DNA from: Mesorhizobium mediterraneum
Lineage (GTDB): Bacteria; Pseudomonadota; Alphaproteobacteria; Rhizobiales; Rhizobiaceae
Length of the DNA: 64,000 bases
Direction of reading: 5' to 3'
Assembly (NCBI RefSeq): GCF_002284565.1
Contig: NZ_NPKI01000017.1
Span: 310,001 to 374,000, forward strand
Part shown: in pieces, positions 27,538-37,540 of the stretch
Layout: each line of letters starts with the position of its first letter
Position numbering within the stretch: the first letter of the stretch is position 1
The notes under the pieces: model-generated
Databases searched by the model: none
The model's input: only the letters and a program-made list of their open reading frames with translations
What the model was told of the DNA's origin: nothing
Position numbers and translations under genes: made by a program

Positions 27538-28653
27538 ATGACGGGCGACATCAAACACCTTCCCCTCGAAGACCTTCACGTGGCCGCCGGTGCTCGCTTT
27601 GGCGCGTTCGCCGGCTGGTCGATGCCGCTGACCTATCCGGCCGGCGTGATGAAGGAGCACCTTCAGACCCGCGAGCATGCCGGCCTGTTCGACATCTCGC
27701 ACATGAAGCTGTTCGAGATCAGTGGGCCGGGCGCTGAGGCACTGCTCAATCGTGCCTGCCCGTTCGACGCCGGCGCGCTTGAGATTTCCCAGTCCAAATA
27801 CACGTTCTTTCTCAACGAAGCGGCCGGCATCATCGACGATCTGATCGTCACCAGGCTCGGCCAGCAACGCTTCATGGTTGTCGCCAATGCCGGCAATGCC
27901 GAAGCCGACGACAAGCACCTGCGCGCACTTGCCCTGGATTCTGAAACAAAGGGGGTTTTTGATGCCAAGGTGGACGCACTCGACCGCGTCTTCCTGGCGA
28001 TCCAGGGGCCCGAAGCCTGGGCCGCCCTGTCCCGCGCCGGCATCGAGACCGGATCGCTGCTGTTCATGCATGGCTTTGAGCCCCGCGAAAACTGGTTCAT
28101 GAGCCGGTCGGGCTACACTGGCGAAGACGGTTTCGAGATCGGCCTGCCGGAAGCCGACGCGCGAAATCTCGTCGCCAGGCTGCTCGAGGACGAGCGCGTG
28201 ATGTGGGTTGGGTTGGCCGCCCGTGACAGCCTGCGGCTCGAAGCAGGCCTGTGCCTGCACGGGCTGGACATCACACCGGAGATCGACCCGGCCAGCGCCG
28301 GGCTGATGTGGGCGATTCCGAAGGAAGTTCGCGCCTCTGGCACTTTCATCGGTGCCGACGCATTGCGTGCGATCCTGGAGCGCGGCCCGGCGCAAAAACG
28401 CGTCGGCCTGAAACCGCAAGGTCGACAGCCTGTGCGGGCTGGAGCGTCGCTTTTCAATGCGGTTGGGAAACCGGTCGGACATGTCACCTCCGGCGGCTTT
28501 GGCCCTTCGGCAGGTTTTCCCGTCGCCATGGGTTACGTCGAAACGCCGTTGGCTTCATCGACAAGCCCACTCTTCGCCGACGTTCGCGGGACGAAAATCC
28601 CGATCGATATCAATCCCCTGCCCTTCACGCCGCATCGCTATCGCAAAGGATGA
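27538..28653 (+). CDS. gcvT: glycine cleavage system T protein (aminomethyltransferase)
   Basis: Transfers the methylene group from lipoyl-bound aminomethyl to tetrahydrofolate, releasing ammonia. 371 residues with the folate-binding fold: [48 protein letters not shown], the [20 protein letters not shown] strand and [13 protein letters not shown]. The start at 27538 is the first Met after the riboswitch; the longer frame would run through the aptamers. First gene of gcvT-gcvH-gcvP. Confidence 0.95.
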   Translation: MTGDIKHLPLEDLHVAAGARFGAFAGWSMPLTYPAGVMKEHLQTREHAGLFDISHMKLFEISGPGAEALLNRACPFDAGALEISQSKYTFFLNEAAGIIDDLIVTRLGQQRFMVVANAGNAEADDKHLRALALDSETKGVFDAKVDALDRVFLAIQGPEAWAALSRAGIETGSLLFMHGFEPRENWFMSRSGYTGEDGFEIGLPEADARNLVARLLEDERVMWVGLAARDSLRLEAGLCLHGLDITPEIDPASAGLMWAIPKEVRASGTFIGADALRAILERGPAQKRVGLKPQGRQPVRAGASLFNAVGKPVGHVTSGGFGPSAGFPVAMGYVETPLASSTSPLFADVRGTKIPIDINPLPFTPHRYRKG

Positions 28654-28661
28654 ATCTTCTC

Positions 28662-29030
28662 ATGGCAAAAACCTATTTCACCGAAGATCACGAATGGCTC
28701 CGCGTCGAAGGCGGTGTCGCCACCGTTGGCATCACCGACTACGCACAGGAGCAACTCGGCGATCTCGTCTTCGTCGAATTGCCGGAGCTTGGGAAAAAGC
28801 TGGCCAAGGGCGATACCGCCGTCGTGGTCGAATCCGTCAAGGCGGCATCGGACGTCTATGCACCGGTCGACGGCGAGATCACCGAGGCAAACACCTCGCT
28901 CTCGTCTGATCCGTCCCTGGTAAATTCCGCGGCGACCAGCGACGGCTGGCTGTGGAAGATGAAGCTGGCCGATGAAAGCCAGCTCGAAGGCCTCCTGGAT
29001 GAGGCCGCCTACAAAGCCCATATTGGTTGA
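28662..29030 (+). CDS. gcvH: glycine cleavage system H protein
   Basis: The 122-residue lipoyl carrier that shuttles the aminomethyl group between P, T and L proteins. The family start [18 protein letters not shown] and the lipoylation site [20 protein letters not shown] are intact. An in-frame ATG at 28650 overlapping the gcvT stop would add MNLL; I prefer 28662 because it matches the family N-terminus and has AAAGGA upstream. Confidence 0.95.
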   Translation: MAKTYFTEDHEWLRVEGGVATVGITDYAQEQLGDLVFVELPELGKKLAKGDTAVVVESVKAASDVYAPVDGEITEANTSLSSDPSLVNSAATSDGWLWKMKLADESQLEGLLDEAAYKAHIG

Positions 29031-29046
29031 TAGCAGGATCAAGAAG

Positions 29047-31857
29047 ATGACTGCAGCATCTTACCCCTTCTCGGCCCGCCATATCGGCCCCGGCCTCAAT
29101 GATGTCAGAGCCATGCTGGCGACGATCGGCGTTCCCTCAGTCGAGACCCTGATCAGCCAGGCTGTGCCGAAATCGATCCGGCTCGACCGGCCGCTGGCCT
29201 TGCCCGCACCGGCGAGCGAAGCGGAGGCGCTGGCCGAGCTTTCAGCGACAATGGCAAAAAACACGGTGCTGAAGAGCTTCATCGGCGCCGGCTACCACGG
29301 CGTGCACGTGCCGCCGGTCATCCAGCGCAATCTGTTCGAGAACCCGGCCTGGTATACGGCCTACACGCCCTACCAAGCCGAGATCAGCCAGGGCCGGCTC
29401 GAAATGCTGTTCAATTTCCAGACGCTGGTCACTGAGCTGACCGGCCTGCCGGTAGCGTCGGCCTCGCTGCTCGACGAAGCGACGGCGGTGGCCGAGGCGG
29501 TCGGCATTGCGTTGCGCCATCACCGCGACAAGCGGACCAAGGTGGCGCTTGCCGGCACGCCGCATCCACAGACGCTAGACGTCGTGCGCACCCGTGCCGA
29601 GCCGCTCGGCATCGAGGTCGACGGCGACACGATCGACGACAACACCGCCGCTCTGCTGGTCTCCTGGCCTGATACGTTTGGCGTCTATGGCGACCATAAG
29701 GCAGCAATCGAGAAGGCCCGCGCCACCGGCGCGCTGGTCGTCTTCATTGCCGATCCGCTCGGGCTGACGCTGACCGACGCGCCGGCTAGGCTTGGCGCCG
29801 ACATCGCTGTCGGCCCAATGCAGCGCTTCGGCGTGCCGATGGGCTTTGGTGGGCCGCACGCCGCTTATTGCGCCGTCTCCGACAGGCTGACGCGGCTGAT
29901 GCCCGGCCGCCTCGTCGGCCAGTCGACCGACAGCAAAGGCCGCGCCGGCTATCGTCTCGCCTTGCAGACGCGCGAACAGCATATCCGTCGCGACAAGGCG
30001 ACCTCCAACATCTGCACGGCGCAGGCGCTGCTCGCCAACATGGCGACGGCCTATGCGATTTGGCATGGCCCTGCCGGCCTGCAGGCGATTGCCGGCCGAA
30101 TCCATGCATTGGCCAACCGCTTGGCAGCCGGCCTTAGGGCATCAGGCGTTTCTGTCGTTGGCGCAAGCCGCTTCGACACGGTGACGGTGGAAGAGAAAGG
30201 CAGAGCCGGCGCGATCGCCGCCGCTGCTGAAAAGACCGGCCGGCTGCTGCGTGTCATCGACGCCGACCACATCGGCATCAGCTTCGATGAGACCTCGACC
30301 GACGCCGATCTGGACGCGATCGCGGCGCTGTTTGGCGCCAAGGCGGGCGCCGCTGCCAGCAGCACCATGCCCGGACGACCGCGCGGCAAGGAGTTTCTCA
30401 CGCAGCCCGTCTTCCACGACAACCGTTCGGAAACCGAAATGATGCGCTTCCTGCGCCGGCTGGCCGACAAGGACCTGGCGCTCGACCGCGCCATGATCCC
30501 GCTCGGCTCCTGCACCATGAAGCTCAACGCCGCCGCCGAGATGATGCCGGTCAGCTGGCCTGATATCGCCAACCTGCATCCCTTCGCTCCGGCAGGCCAT
30601 TCGGCCGGCTACCGCGTCATGATCGACGAGCTGGAAGGCTGGCTGGCCGAGATCACCGGCTTCGACGCGGTGACCCTGCAGCCCAATGCTGGCAGCCAGG
30701 GCGAATATGCCGGGCTGCTCGCCATTCGCGGCTATCACCGCTCACGCGGCGAAGGCCACCGCACGGTCTGCCTCATCCCGTCATCCGCGCATGGCACCAA
30801 TCCGGCGAGTGCGGCGATGGCCGGCATGAGCGTCGTCGTCGTGCGCTGCACCGAGGACGGCAACATCGACGTCGACGATCTGAAGGCCAAGGCGGCCGAG
30901 CATGCCCAAAACCTCGCGGCGCTGATGTTCACCTATCCCTCGACGCATGGCGTCTTCGAGGAAGGCGCGCGCGACCTCTGCGCCCTTATCCATGAGCATG
31001 GCGGCCAGGTCTATTTCGACGGCGCCAATCTCAACGCGCTGGTCGGCCTCGCCCGGCCGGGCGACATCGGCGCCGATGTCTGCCACATGAACCTGCACAA
31101 GACCTTCTGCATCCCGCATGGCGGCGGCGGCCCCGGCGTCGGCCCGATCGGCGTCAAGGCGCATCTAAAACCGTATCTGCCCGGCCACGTCACCGAAGGC
31201 TCGGGCCATGCCGTGTCGGCCGCACCGTTCGGCAGCGCGTCGATCCTGCCGATCACCTGGATGTACATCCGCATGATGGGTGCTTCCGGACTGAAGCAGG
31301 CGACCGAGACGGCGATCATTTCCGCCAACTATGTGGCGACGCGGCTCGAAGCGCATTTCCCGGTGCTCTACAAGGGCCGCCACGGCCGTGTCGCGCATGA
31401 ATGCATCCTCGACACCCGCGTGCTCAAGGACAGGGCCGGCATCAGCGTCGACGACATCGCCAAGCGGCTGATCGACTATGGTTTCCATGCGCCGACCATG
31501 TCGTTTCCGGTGGCCGGAACGCTGATGGTCGAGCCGACCGAGTCCGAGCCCAAGAGCGAGCTCGATCGCTTCTGCGACGCGATGATCGCGATATCGGGCG
31601 AGGCGGCCAAGGTGGCGAAAGGCGAATGGCCCTTGGCCGACAATCCGCTGGTCAATGCGCCGCATACCGCCGCCGAGGCGCTGGCCGGCCAGTGGACCCA
31701 TCCCTATTCGCGCCTGGAGGCGGCCTATCCGGCCGGCGATGCCGACACATCAGCCAAATACTGGCCGCCGGTGTCGCGCATCGACAATGTCGCCGGCGAC
31801 CGCAACCTCGTCTGCTCCTGCCCGCCGCTGTCGGAATATCTGGGCGCGGCGGAGTAG
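29047..31857 (+). CDS. gcvP: glycine dehydrogenase (decarboxylating), P protein
   Basis: PLP enzyme that decarboxylates glycine and loads the H protein; single-chain form of 936 residues (both halves fused). The N-terminal half starts [21 protein letters not shown]; the C-terminal half has the PLP lysine in [23 protein letters not shown] and the glycine-rich [21 protein letters not shown]. Start at 29047, 16 nt after gcvH. No gcvL/lpd in the operon, as usual. A family A repeat begins at the stop codon. Confidence 0.96.
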   Translation: MTAASYPFSARHIGPGLNDVRAMLATIGVPSVETLISQAVPKSIRLDRPLALPAPASEAEALAELSATMAKNTVLKSFIGAGYHGVHVPPVIQRNLFENPAWYTAYTPYQAEISQGRLEMLFNFQTLVTELTGLPVASASLLDEATAVAEAVGIALRHHRDKRTKVALAGTPHPQTLDVVRTRAEPLGIEVDGDTIDDNTAALLVSWPDTFGVYGDHKAAIEKARATGALVVFIADPLGLTLTDAPARLGADIAVGPMQRFGVPMGFGGPHAAYCAVSDRLTRLMPGRLVGQSTDSKGRAGYRLALQTREQHIRRDKATSNICTAQALLANMATAYAIWHGPAGLQAIAGRIHALANRLAAGLRASGVSVVGASRFDTVTVEEKGRAGAIAAAAEKTGRLLRVIDADHIGISFDETSTDADLDAIAALFGAKAGAAASSTMPGRPRGKEFLTQPVFHDNRSETEMMRFLRRLADKDLALDRAMIPLGSCTMKLNAAAEMMPVSWPDIANLHPFAPAGHSAGYRVMIDELEGWLAEITGFDAVTLQPNAGSQGEYAGLLAIRGYHRSRGEGHRTVCLIPSSAHGTNPASAAMAGMSVVVVRCTEDGNIDVDDLKAKAAEHAQNLAALMFTYPSTHGVFEEGARDLCALIHEHGGQVYFDGANLNALVGLARPGDIGADVCHMNLHKTFCIPHGGGGPGVGPIGVKAHLKPYLPGHVTEGSGHAVSAAPFGSASILPITWMYIRMMGASGLKQATETAIISANYVATRLEAHFPVLYKGRHGRVAHECILDTRVLKDRAGISVDDIAKRLIDYGFHAPTMSFPVAGTLMVEPTESEPKSELDRFCDAMIAISGEAAKVAKGEWPLADNPLVNAPHTAAEALAGQWTHPYSRLEAAYPAGDADTSAKYWPPVSRIDNVAGDRNLVCSCPPLSEYLGAAE

Positions 31858-31925
31858 ACCATGATCCCAAACCGAAGGTCAGCGCAGCAAAAAGTGGAAT
31901 CCGGTCTTCGGATAAGATCATGGTC
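31857..31925. repeat. full copy of dispersed palindromic repeat, family A
   Basis: GACCATGATCCCAAACCGAA ... CTTCGGATAAGATCATGGTC; the outer ends are perfectly inverted (GACCATGAT / ATCATGGTC) while the middle equals the 25507 copy. It lies between the convergent gcvP and diguanylate cyclase genes and could act as a bidirectional 3' stem-loop. Confidence 0.8.
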
Positions 31926-31948
31926 TAACAAGAAGATAGAAGCCTCAA

Positions 31949-33121
31949 TCAGGCAGAACGCAAGGCCGGCGCATCGGCCTTGCTCGCCTTGTTGTGGGAG
32001 ATGACGCGATTTCGCCCGGCGCGCTTTGCCGCATAGAGTGCGGCGTCGGCTTCCGCCAACACATCGTCGAGACTGGTGCCGCCGGTCCCGCCGAAGCCGA
32101 TGCCGCCGCTGACCGTGCTGCGCAACGGACCAAGCTGGGTGGCCACGACTTCCGCGCCGAAGGCGACGCTGATCTTGCTCGCAATGTCGTAAGCCTTCTC
32201 TTCCGTCATCCGCGACATGACCAGCACGAATTCCTCGCCGCCCAGCCGGAAGGCGTCGACGCCGGTCCTGGCGTATTTCCTGATGACAGCGGCGAAGCGG
32301 CGCAGAACCTGATCGCCGACCGGATGACCGAATACATCGTTGGTTCTCTTGAAGTGGTCGAGGTCGAACATGGCCACGGACATGAACGGACCGAAGACCC
32401 GCTCGCCGTAGAATGCCGTCAACGCCCGCCGGTTCATCAGCCCGGTCAATGGGTCGGTCATGGTCTCGGCCTTCAATTCGATCTGCGCCTGTAAATGGTG
32501 CAGGGAGAGCGTCAGTGCCCCGAGCCCGGTCATGCAGGCGACCGCCACGACGGAGTTCAACCGTTCGGCCCAATTGTCGGGCGCAACGCCGAGCATCCAT
32601 TGGCCCTTGACCAGCAGGACCGCGCCGCAAAGTACGAAGGATAGCGCACAGATGCCGCTCAGGAACGAAACGACCAGCAGAATCCGGCGATCGTGACCAC
32701 CGCCCTTGATCCAGAACATCACCCCGATAAGCGAGAGCAGCGCCGTTACCGTCGCGTAGGTGACGATGAAACCGACACCGTCGAGGCCGAAATACGTCGC
32801 GCCTGCGCAAACAGCCATCGCAGCCAAGGTCGGCAGGATGGCGCGCCTGTAGTCGCGCACGCCGAGATACTGCATGGCCGACAGGCAGATGATCAGAAAG
32901 CCCAGGCTGAGAAGCGCAAGCACAATCTGGCAAAGCCAGGGGCTGGGATGCCTGGCATAATGCCAGAACAAGACCACATGCGCGACGAGCACGAGAATGC
33001 CGCAAGCCACCGTCAGGACGAAGCGGGCCTGCGGCGCGGCGAACCATATCGCAAACATGGTGATGCTGAGGCACATGCCCGACAGCGCCGCCGCGAGCAG
33101 GAGCGAACTGTAATCCAACAT
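31949..33121 (-). CDS. membrane-bound GGDEF diguanylate cyclase
   Basis: 390 residues: an N-terminal integral-membrane sensor with about six TM helices (SSLLLAAALSGMCLSITMFAI, FVLTVACGILVLVAHVVLFW, IVLALLSLGFLIICLSAM, ILPTLAAMAVCAGATYFG, FIVTYATVTALLSLIGVMFW, GICALSFVLCGAVLLV) and a C-terminal GGDEF domain (MTDPLTGLMNRRAL ... FRLGGEEFVLVMS). It should make c-di-GMP. The RxxD inhibitory site is not in the canonical position (only four residues separate the Asp from GGEEF), so feedback inhibition may be absent. No EAL domain; the input signal is unknown. Confidence 0.92.
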   Translation of the reverse strand: MLDYSSLLLAAALSGMCLSITMFAIWFAAPQARFVLTVACGILVLVAHVVLFWHYARHPSPWLCQIVLALLSLGFLIICLSAMQYLGVRDYRRAILPTLAAMAVCAGATYFGLDGVGFIVTYATVTALLSLIGVMFWIKGGGHDRRILLVVSFLSGICALSFVLCGAVLLVKGQWMLGVAPDNWAERLNSVVAVACMTGLGALTLSLHHLQAQIELKAETMTDPLTGLMNRRALTAFYGERVFGPFMSVAMFDLDHFKRTNDVFGHPVGDQVLRRFAAVIRKYARTGVDAFRLGGEEFVLVMSRMTEEKAYDIASKISVAFGAEVVATQLGPLRSTVSGGIGFGGTGGTSLDDVLAEADAALYAAKRAGRNRVISHNKASKADAPALRSA

Positions 33122-33300
33122 GCGTAAGCGACAGCCTCTTGAGAGTTCCGCTGCATTCTAGGTCGGCGGCAGTCCGCGGATACCGTTTTCAGCCAACCTT
33201 CCGATGCAACCTTCGGAAAAGGTTTACAAAGCGTCGATGCGCTCGACGCATTTCCGCCGCTTGGTTGTCGAATGGTTTTGCGGTAAGAGGCTCAATCCTC

Positions 33301-33315
33301 GAACGTAACAGGAAC
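33301..33315 (-). promoter_or_regulatory. LexA (SOS) box upstream of parE
   Basis: GAAC (33301-33304), seven nt (GTAACAG), GAAC (33312-33315): the exact reverse complement of the alphaproteobacterial GTTC-N7-GTTC operator, 71 nt before the parE ATG. parE is, as I recall, among genes reported in alphaproteobacterial SOS networks. Confidence 0.7.
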
Positions 33316-33386
33316 CTCCGTCGCCTGCCCGCAAAAAGCGTGGCAGTATCGGGTGGTGATTCGCAGCATCGGAATCCAGGACCAGC

Positions 33387-35438
33387 ATGGACGACAATAA
33401 CGATCTTTTCGGCACTATGGACAAGCAGCCGCAACCGGTTCGCGCCACCGCGCGCCCGGCCGACCCGCTGGTGCAGGCGGCGAAGCGCCCGGCATCCCGC
33501 GACGGCAGCGAGAGCTACAGTGCCGCCGACATCGAGGTTCTCGAAGGGCTGGAGCCGGTGCGGCGGCGGCCCGGCATGTATATCGGCGGCACCGACGACA
33601 AAGCGATGCACCATCTGTTCGCCGAGGTCATCGACAATTCGATGGACGAGGCGGTAGCCGGCCACGCGACTTTCATCGATGTCGAGCTTTCAGCCGACGG
33701 ATATCTGGCCGTGACCGACAATGGCCGCGGCATTCCGGTCGATCCGCATCCGAAATTCAAGAAGCCGGCGCTCGAAGTCATCATGACGACGCTGCATTCG
33801 GGCGGCAAGTTCGACTCGAAGGTCTACGAGACCTCAGGCGGCCTGCACGGCGTCGGCGTCTCCGTCGTCAACGCGCTGTCGGACCATCTCGAGGTCGAGG
33901 TCGCACGCGGCCGCCAGCTCTATCGCCAGCGTTTTTCACGCGGCGTTCCGGTGACCGGTCTCGAGCAGCTCGGAGAGGTGCATAACCGCCGCGGCACCAA
34001 GATCCGCTTCCATCCCGACGAGCAGATCTTCGGCAAGGGTGCTGCTTTCGAGCCGGCACGGCTCTACCGCATGACGCGCTCGAAGGCCTATCTGTTCGGC
34101 GGCGTCGAGATCCGCTGGACCTGCGACCCCTCGCTGATCAAGGAGAAGGACACGACGCCGGCCAAGGCCGAGTTCCATTTTCCCGGTGGCCTAAAGGACT
34201 ATCTAAAAGCGTCGCTCGGCGACGAATTCCAGGTCACCCGCGAAATCTTCGCCGGCAAGAGCGACAGGCAAGGCGGCCACGGCTCGCTCGAATGGGCGGT
34301 GACCTGGTTCGGCGGCGATGGATTCCTCAATTCCTACTGCAACACCATTCCGACCGGCGAAGGCGGCACGCACGAGGCCGGCTTCCGTAACGTCTTGACG
34401 CGAGGCTTGCGCGCCTACGCGGATCTGGTCGGCAACAAGCGCGCTTCGATCGTCACCTCGGAAGACGTCATGATCTCGGCGGCGGGCATGCTGTCGGTGT
34501 TCATCCGCGAGCCGGAATTCGTCGGCCAGACCAAGGACAGGCTGGCGACGATCGAGGCGATCAGGATCGTCGAGACCGCTATCCGAGACCCCTTCGATCA
34601 CTGGCTAGCCGACAACCCGCAGGAAGCCTCAAAACTGCTCGAATGGGTGATCGCGCGTGCCGACGAACGGGTGCGCCGCCGGCAGGAAAAGGAAGTCTCG
34701 CGCAAGAGCGCGGTGCGCAAGCTGCGCCTGCCCGGCAAGCTCGCCGACTGCACGCAGAATGCCGCTGCCGGCGCCGAACTCTTCATCGTCGAGGGCGATT
34801 CGGCCGGCGGCTCGGCAAAACAGGCGCGCGACCGCGCCAGCCAGGCGGTGCTGCCGCTGCGTGGAAAGATCCTCAACGTCGCCAGCGCCGGCAACGACAA
34901 GCTGGCCGGCAACCAGCAGATTTCGGACCTGATCCAGGCGCTTGGCTGCGGCACGCGCTCGAAGTACCGCGACGCGGATCTGCGCTACGACCGGGTCATC
35001 ATCATGACCGACGCCGACGTCGACGGCGCCCACATCGCTTCGCTGCTGATCACCTTCTTCTATCAGGAGATGCCGAGCTTGGTCCACGGCGGCCATCTCT
35101 ATCTGGCGGTGCCGCCGCTCTACTCGATCCGGCAAGGCGGCAAGGTCGCCTATGCCCGCGACGATGCGCACAAGGACGAACTTCTGCGCACCGAATTCAC
35201 CGGGCGCGGCAAGGTCGAGATCGGCCGCTTCAAGGGGCTGGGCGAAATGATGGCCGCCCAGCTCAAGGAAACCACCATGGACCCGAGGAAGCGCACGCTG
35301 CTCAGGGTCGATGTGATCGACGCCGAGGCCGCAACCAAGGATGCGGTCGACGCGCTGATGGGCACCAAGCCGGAAGCCCGCTTCCGCTTCATTCAGGAAC
35401 GCGCGGAGTTCGCCGAGACGGAAGTGCTGGATATCTGA
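33387..35438 (+). CDS. parE: DNA topoisomerase IV subunit B
   Basis: ATPase subunit of the decatenating type II topoisomerase, 683 residues. GHKL ATPase: EVIDNSMDEAVAGHA, DNGRGIPVDPHPKF, SGGLHGVGVSVVNALS. TOPRIM: IVEGDSAGGSAKQARDR and MTDADVDGAHI. The C-terminal region has GRFKGLGEMMAAQLKETTMDP. The length lacks the insert of gyrB proteins and the sequence reads as ParE. A LexA box lies 71 nt upstream, and a promoter-sized 265-nt gap separates it from the divergent cyclase gene. Confidence 0.94.
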   Translation: MDDNNDLFGTMDKQPQPVRATARPADPLVQAAKRPASRDGSESYSAADIEVLEGLEPVRRRPGMYIGGTDDKAMHHLFAEVIDNSMDEAVAGHATFIDVELSADGYLAVTDNGRGIPVDPHPKFKKPALEVIMTTLHSGGKFDSKVYETSGGLHGVGVSVVNALSDHLEVEVARGRQLYRQRFSRGVPVTGLEQLGEVHNRRGTKIRFHPDEQIFGKGAAFEPARLYRMTRSKAYLFGGVEIRWTCDPSLIKEKDTTPAKAEFHFPGGLKDYLKASLGDEFQVTREIFAGKSDRQGGHGSLEWAVTWFGGDGFLNSYCNTIPTGEGGTHEAGFRNVLTRGLRAYADLVGNKRASIVTSEDVMISAAGMLSVFIREPEFVGQTKDRLATIEAIRIVETAIRDPFDHWLADNPQEASKLLEWVIARADERVRRRQEKEVSRKSAVRKLRLPGKLADCTQNAAAGAELFIVEGDSAGGSAKQARDRASQAVLPLRGKILNVASAGNDKLAGNQQISDLIQALGCGTRSKYRDADLRYDRVIIMTDADVDGAHIASLLITFFYQEMPSLVHGGHLYLAVPPLYSIRQGGKVAYARDDAHKDELLRTEFTGRGKVEIGRFKGLGEMMAAQLKETTMDPRKRTLLRVDVIDAEAATKDAVDALMGTKPEARFRFIQERAEFAETEVLDI

Positions 35439-35473
35439 GCTAACTCGCTAGCGTCGAATGCGGAGATGAGCGT

Positions 35474-37540
35474 GTGACCTGGGACCGGCTGCGCAGCGAT
35501 CTTGCCGCGAGGTTCGCCGGCGTCACGCGACCGACGCACTCGGATTGGATTTTCGCTCTGCGCACGGTTTCGGCCGGGCTGATCGCACTTCTCGCCGCCT
35601 ACGCGCTCAAGCTCGACCACCCGCAATGGGCGATGATGACGGTGTTCATCGTTGCCCAGCCGGTCGCCGGCATGGTGCTGGCGAAAGGTTTTTACCGGCT
35701 GCTCGGCACACTGGCCGGCGCGCTGGCGGCGATCGGCACCACCACGGTCTTTGGCGCCAACCTCTGGCTGCTCGTCACGGTGCTTGCCGTCTGGATCGGC
35801 CTTTGTACCCTCGTCTCGTCGCTGCTGCGCAACCCGGAAGCCTATGGCGCTGCGCTTGCCGGCTACACGGCGATGATCATCGGCCTGCCGGCTTTCGGCC
35901 AGCCACATCTCGTCGTCGATCTCGCCGTGGCGCGCTGTGGGGAGATCGTGCTTGGCATCGTCTGCGCCGCACTGACCAGCCGGCTGATCCTGCCGAAACT
36001 GGCGGCTGACGCCATCATCGGCAGGCTGAAGCGCTGCATCCTCGACCTTGCCGTCTATGCTGGCGGCGCGTTCTCCGACAGCGATGCGGCAACCCTTGCC
36101 AACCTGCACCGAAAGCTGGTCGCAGACGCCCAGACGCTGGGTGAAATGCGCGCCTATGCGAGGCTGGAAGCGCCGAGCTTCGCGACGCGCGCCTATCCGG
36201 TCCGCCGCACTATCGGCCAGCTTTTGTCGGCGCTGTCGGCGGCGCGCGCTCTGTATGCCCATGCCGCACCGAAAAACGCAGTCCTCATACCCATGCGCAC
36301 CGAGCTGAAGGTTTTCGTCGGCGAATTGGCAGAAAAACCGGGTGCGCTGGACGACACAGCACCCTGGATAGCGCGGCTCGACGCGATCGTTGCCGAAGCA
36401 CGGCGGATGCCCGACATGCCCGCCGCAAAAGGCGATGACAGGGCAGGCGCAGTCACCCGCCTCACCATCGCCGCCGATTTCGCGGAGGCCCTGAAGCAAG
36501 TGCTGCGCGGCCTGGACGCCTTACGAGCGCCGGCCCCGCGCCTTACGCGTGAACGCAGGCAGCCGGCGCTGGTCGTGCACCGCGACTACCATGCGGCGTG
36601 GCGAAACGCCGTGCGCGCGGCACTTGCGACACTGCTGGTCGCCGCTTTCTGGCTGACGACAAAATGGTCCGAAGCGGCGGGCACGGTCATCCTTGTCGCC
36701 GTCGTCTCCAGCCTGTTTGCCGCGCGCCCCGATCCCGTGCAATCGGCCTGGGGCTTCTTCAAGGGGACGTTGCTGGCCCTGCCCTTCGCATTTCTCGTCG
36801 GTCAGGTCGCGCTCCCCGCTCTGCCCGGCTTCGGCTGGTTCACGCTCTTCGTCGTGCCGATCCTGGTTCCCGCGGCGCTGGCGATGGCCAATCCGCGCTA
36901 TGTCGGCGTGGCAACCGCCTTCGCCATCAATTTCCTTGCCTTCCTCAGCCCACATCAGGCCATGACCTACGACCCCGGACCGTATTTCGCCGGTTCGGCA
37001 TCGATCTTGGTCGGCATTCTTCTGGCGATCGGCGTCTTCCTCACGGTACTGCCCGCCGATCCGTGGGTCACCGTCGGCCGTATCGTGCGAGCCATGCGGG
37101 AAGATCTGGCGCGCCTCTGCCTGCATGAGCGCGTGCCGAGACGCGAGGCCTTCGAAAGCCTCGCCTACGACCGGGTCAACCAGTTGATGCCGCTCATGCA
37201 GCGCACCGGCAGCAAAGGCGACGCCGTTCTCGGCGGCAGCATAGCCGCAGTCACGGTTGGCATCGAGATCCTGCGGCTGCGCAATGCGCAGCAAAGTTCA
37301 GCGATTCCCGCCGAACCCGCGCTTTCGATCACTAATTTCCTGCGAGGACTGGCGCGCGAACTGCTTTTCCGGCGACCCGGCGAGCCGCAAACGGCGACCA
37401 TCACTGTCGCGCGGCAATATGCGGCTGGCATCGCCGAGCGAAGCGAGGCGGCCGACATGCTGCAGATAGCGGCCTCATTGCGCATCATCGCCGCGGCGAT
37501 CGAGGATTTTCCGGATTTCTTCGCGAAGGATAGGGTCTAA
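35474..37540 (+). CDS. FUSC family efflux protein (aromatic acid exporter type)
   Basis: A 688-residue inner-membrane protein with the two-half FUSC plan: an N-terminal TM bundle (SAGLIALLAAYALKLDHPQWAMMTVFIVAQPVAGMVLAKGFYRLLGTLAGALAAIG), a cytosolic helical part, then a second TM bundle (LATLLVAAFWLTTKWSEAAGTVILVAVVSSLFAARPDP). The family exports aromatic carboxylates such as p-hydroxybenzoate, usually with a membrane-fusion partner that is absent here. The GTG start at 35474 has GGAG upstream. Its TAA overlaps the convergent neighbour's stop. Confidence 0.88.
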   Translation: MTWDRLRSDLAARFAGVTRPTHSDWIFALRTVSAGLIALLAAYALKLDHPQWAMMTVFIVAQPVAGMVLAKGFYRLLGTLAGALAAIGTTTVFGANLWLLVTVLAVWIGLCTLVSSLLRNPEAYGAALAGYTAMIIGLPAFGQPHLVVDLAVARCGEIVLGIVCAALTSRLILPKLAADAIIGRLKRCILDLAVYAGGAFSDSDAATLANLHRKLVADAQTLGEMRAYARLEAPSFATRAYPVRRTIGQLLSALSAARALYAHAAPKNAVLIPMRTELKVFVGELAEKPGALDDTAPWIARLDAIVAEARRMPDMPAAKGDDRAGAVTRLTIAADFAEALKQVLRGLDALRAPAPRLTRERRQPALVVHRDYHAAWRNAVRAALATLLVAAFWLTTKWSEAAGTVILVAVVSSLFAARPDPVQSAWGFFKGTLLALPFAFLVGQVALPALPGFGWFTLFVVPILVPAALAMANPRYVGVATAFAINFLAFLSPHQAMTYDPGPYFAGSASILVGILLAIGVFLTVLPADPWVTVGRIVRAMREDLARLCLHERVPRREAFESLAYDRVNQLMPLMQRTGSKGDAVLGGSIAAVTVGIEILRLRNAQQSSAIPAEPALSITNFLRGLARELLFRRPGEPQTATITVARQYAAGIAERSEAADMLQIAASLRIIAAAIEDFPDFFAKDRV

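Noticed and set aside
31725..33074. 449-codon frame overlapping the diguanylate cyclase on the same strand
   Set aside because: It is the frame-shifted shadow of the GGDEF gene, rich in Arg/Gly/His and without domains.
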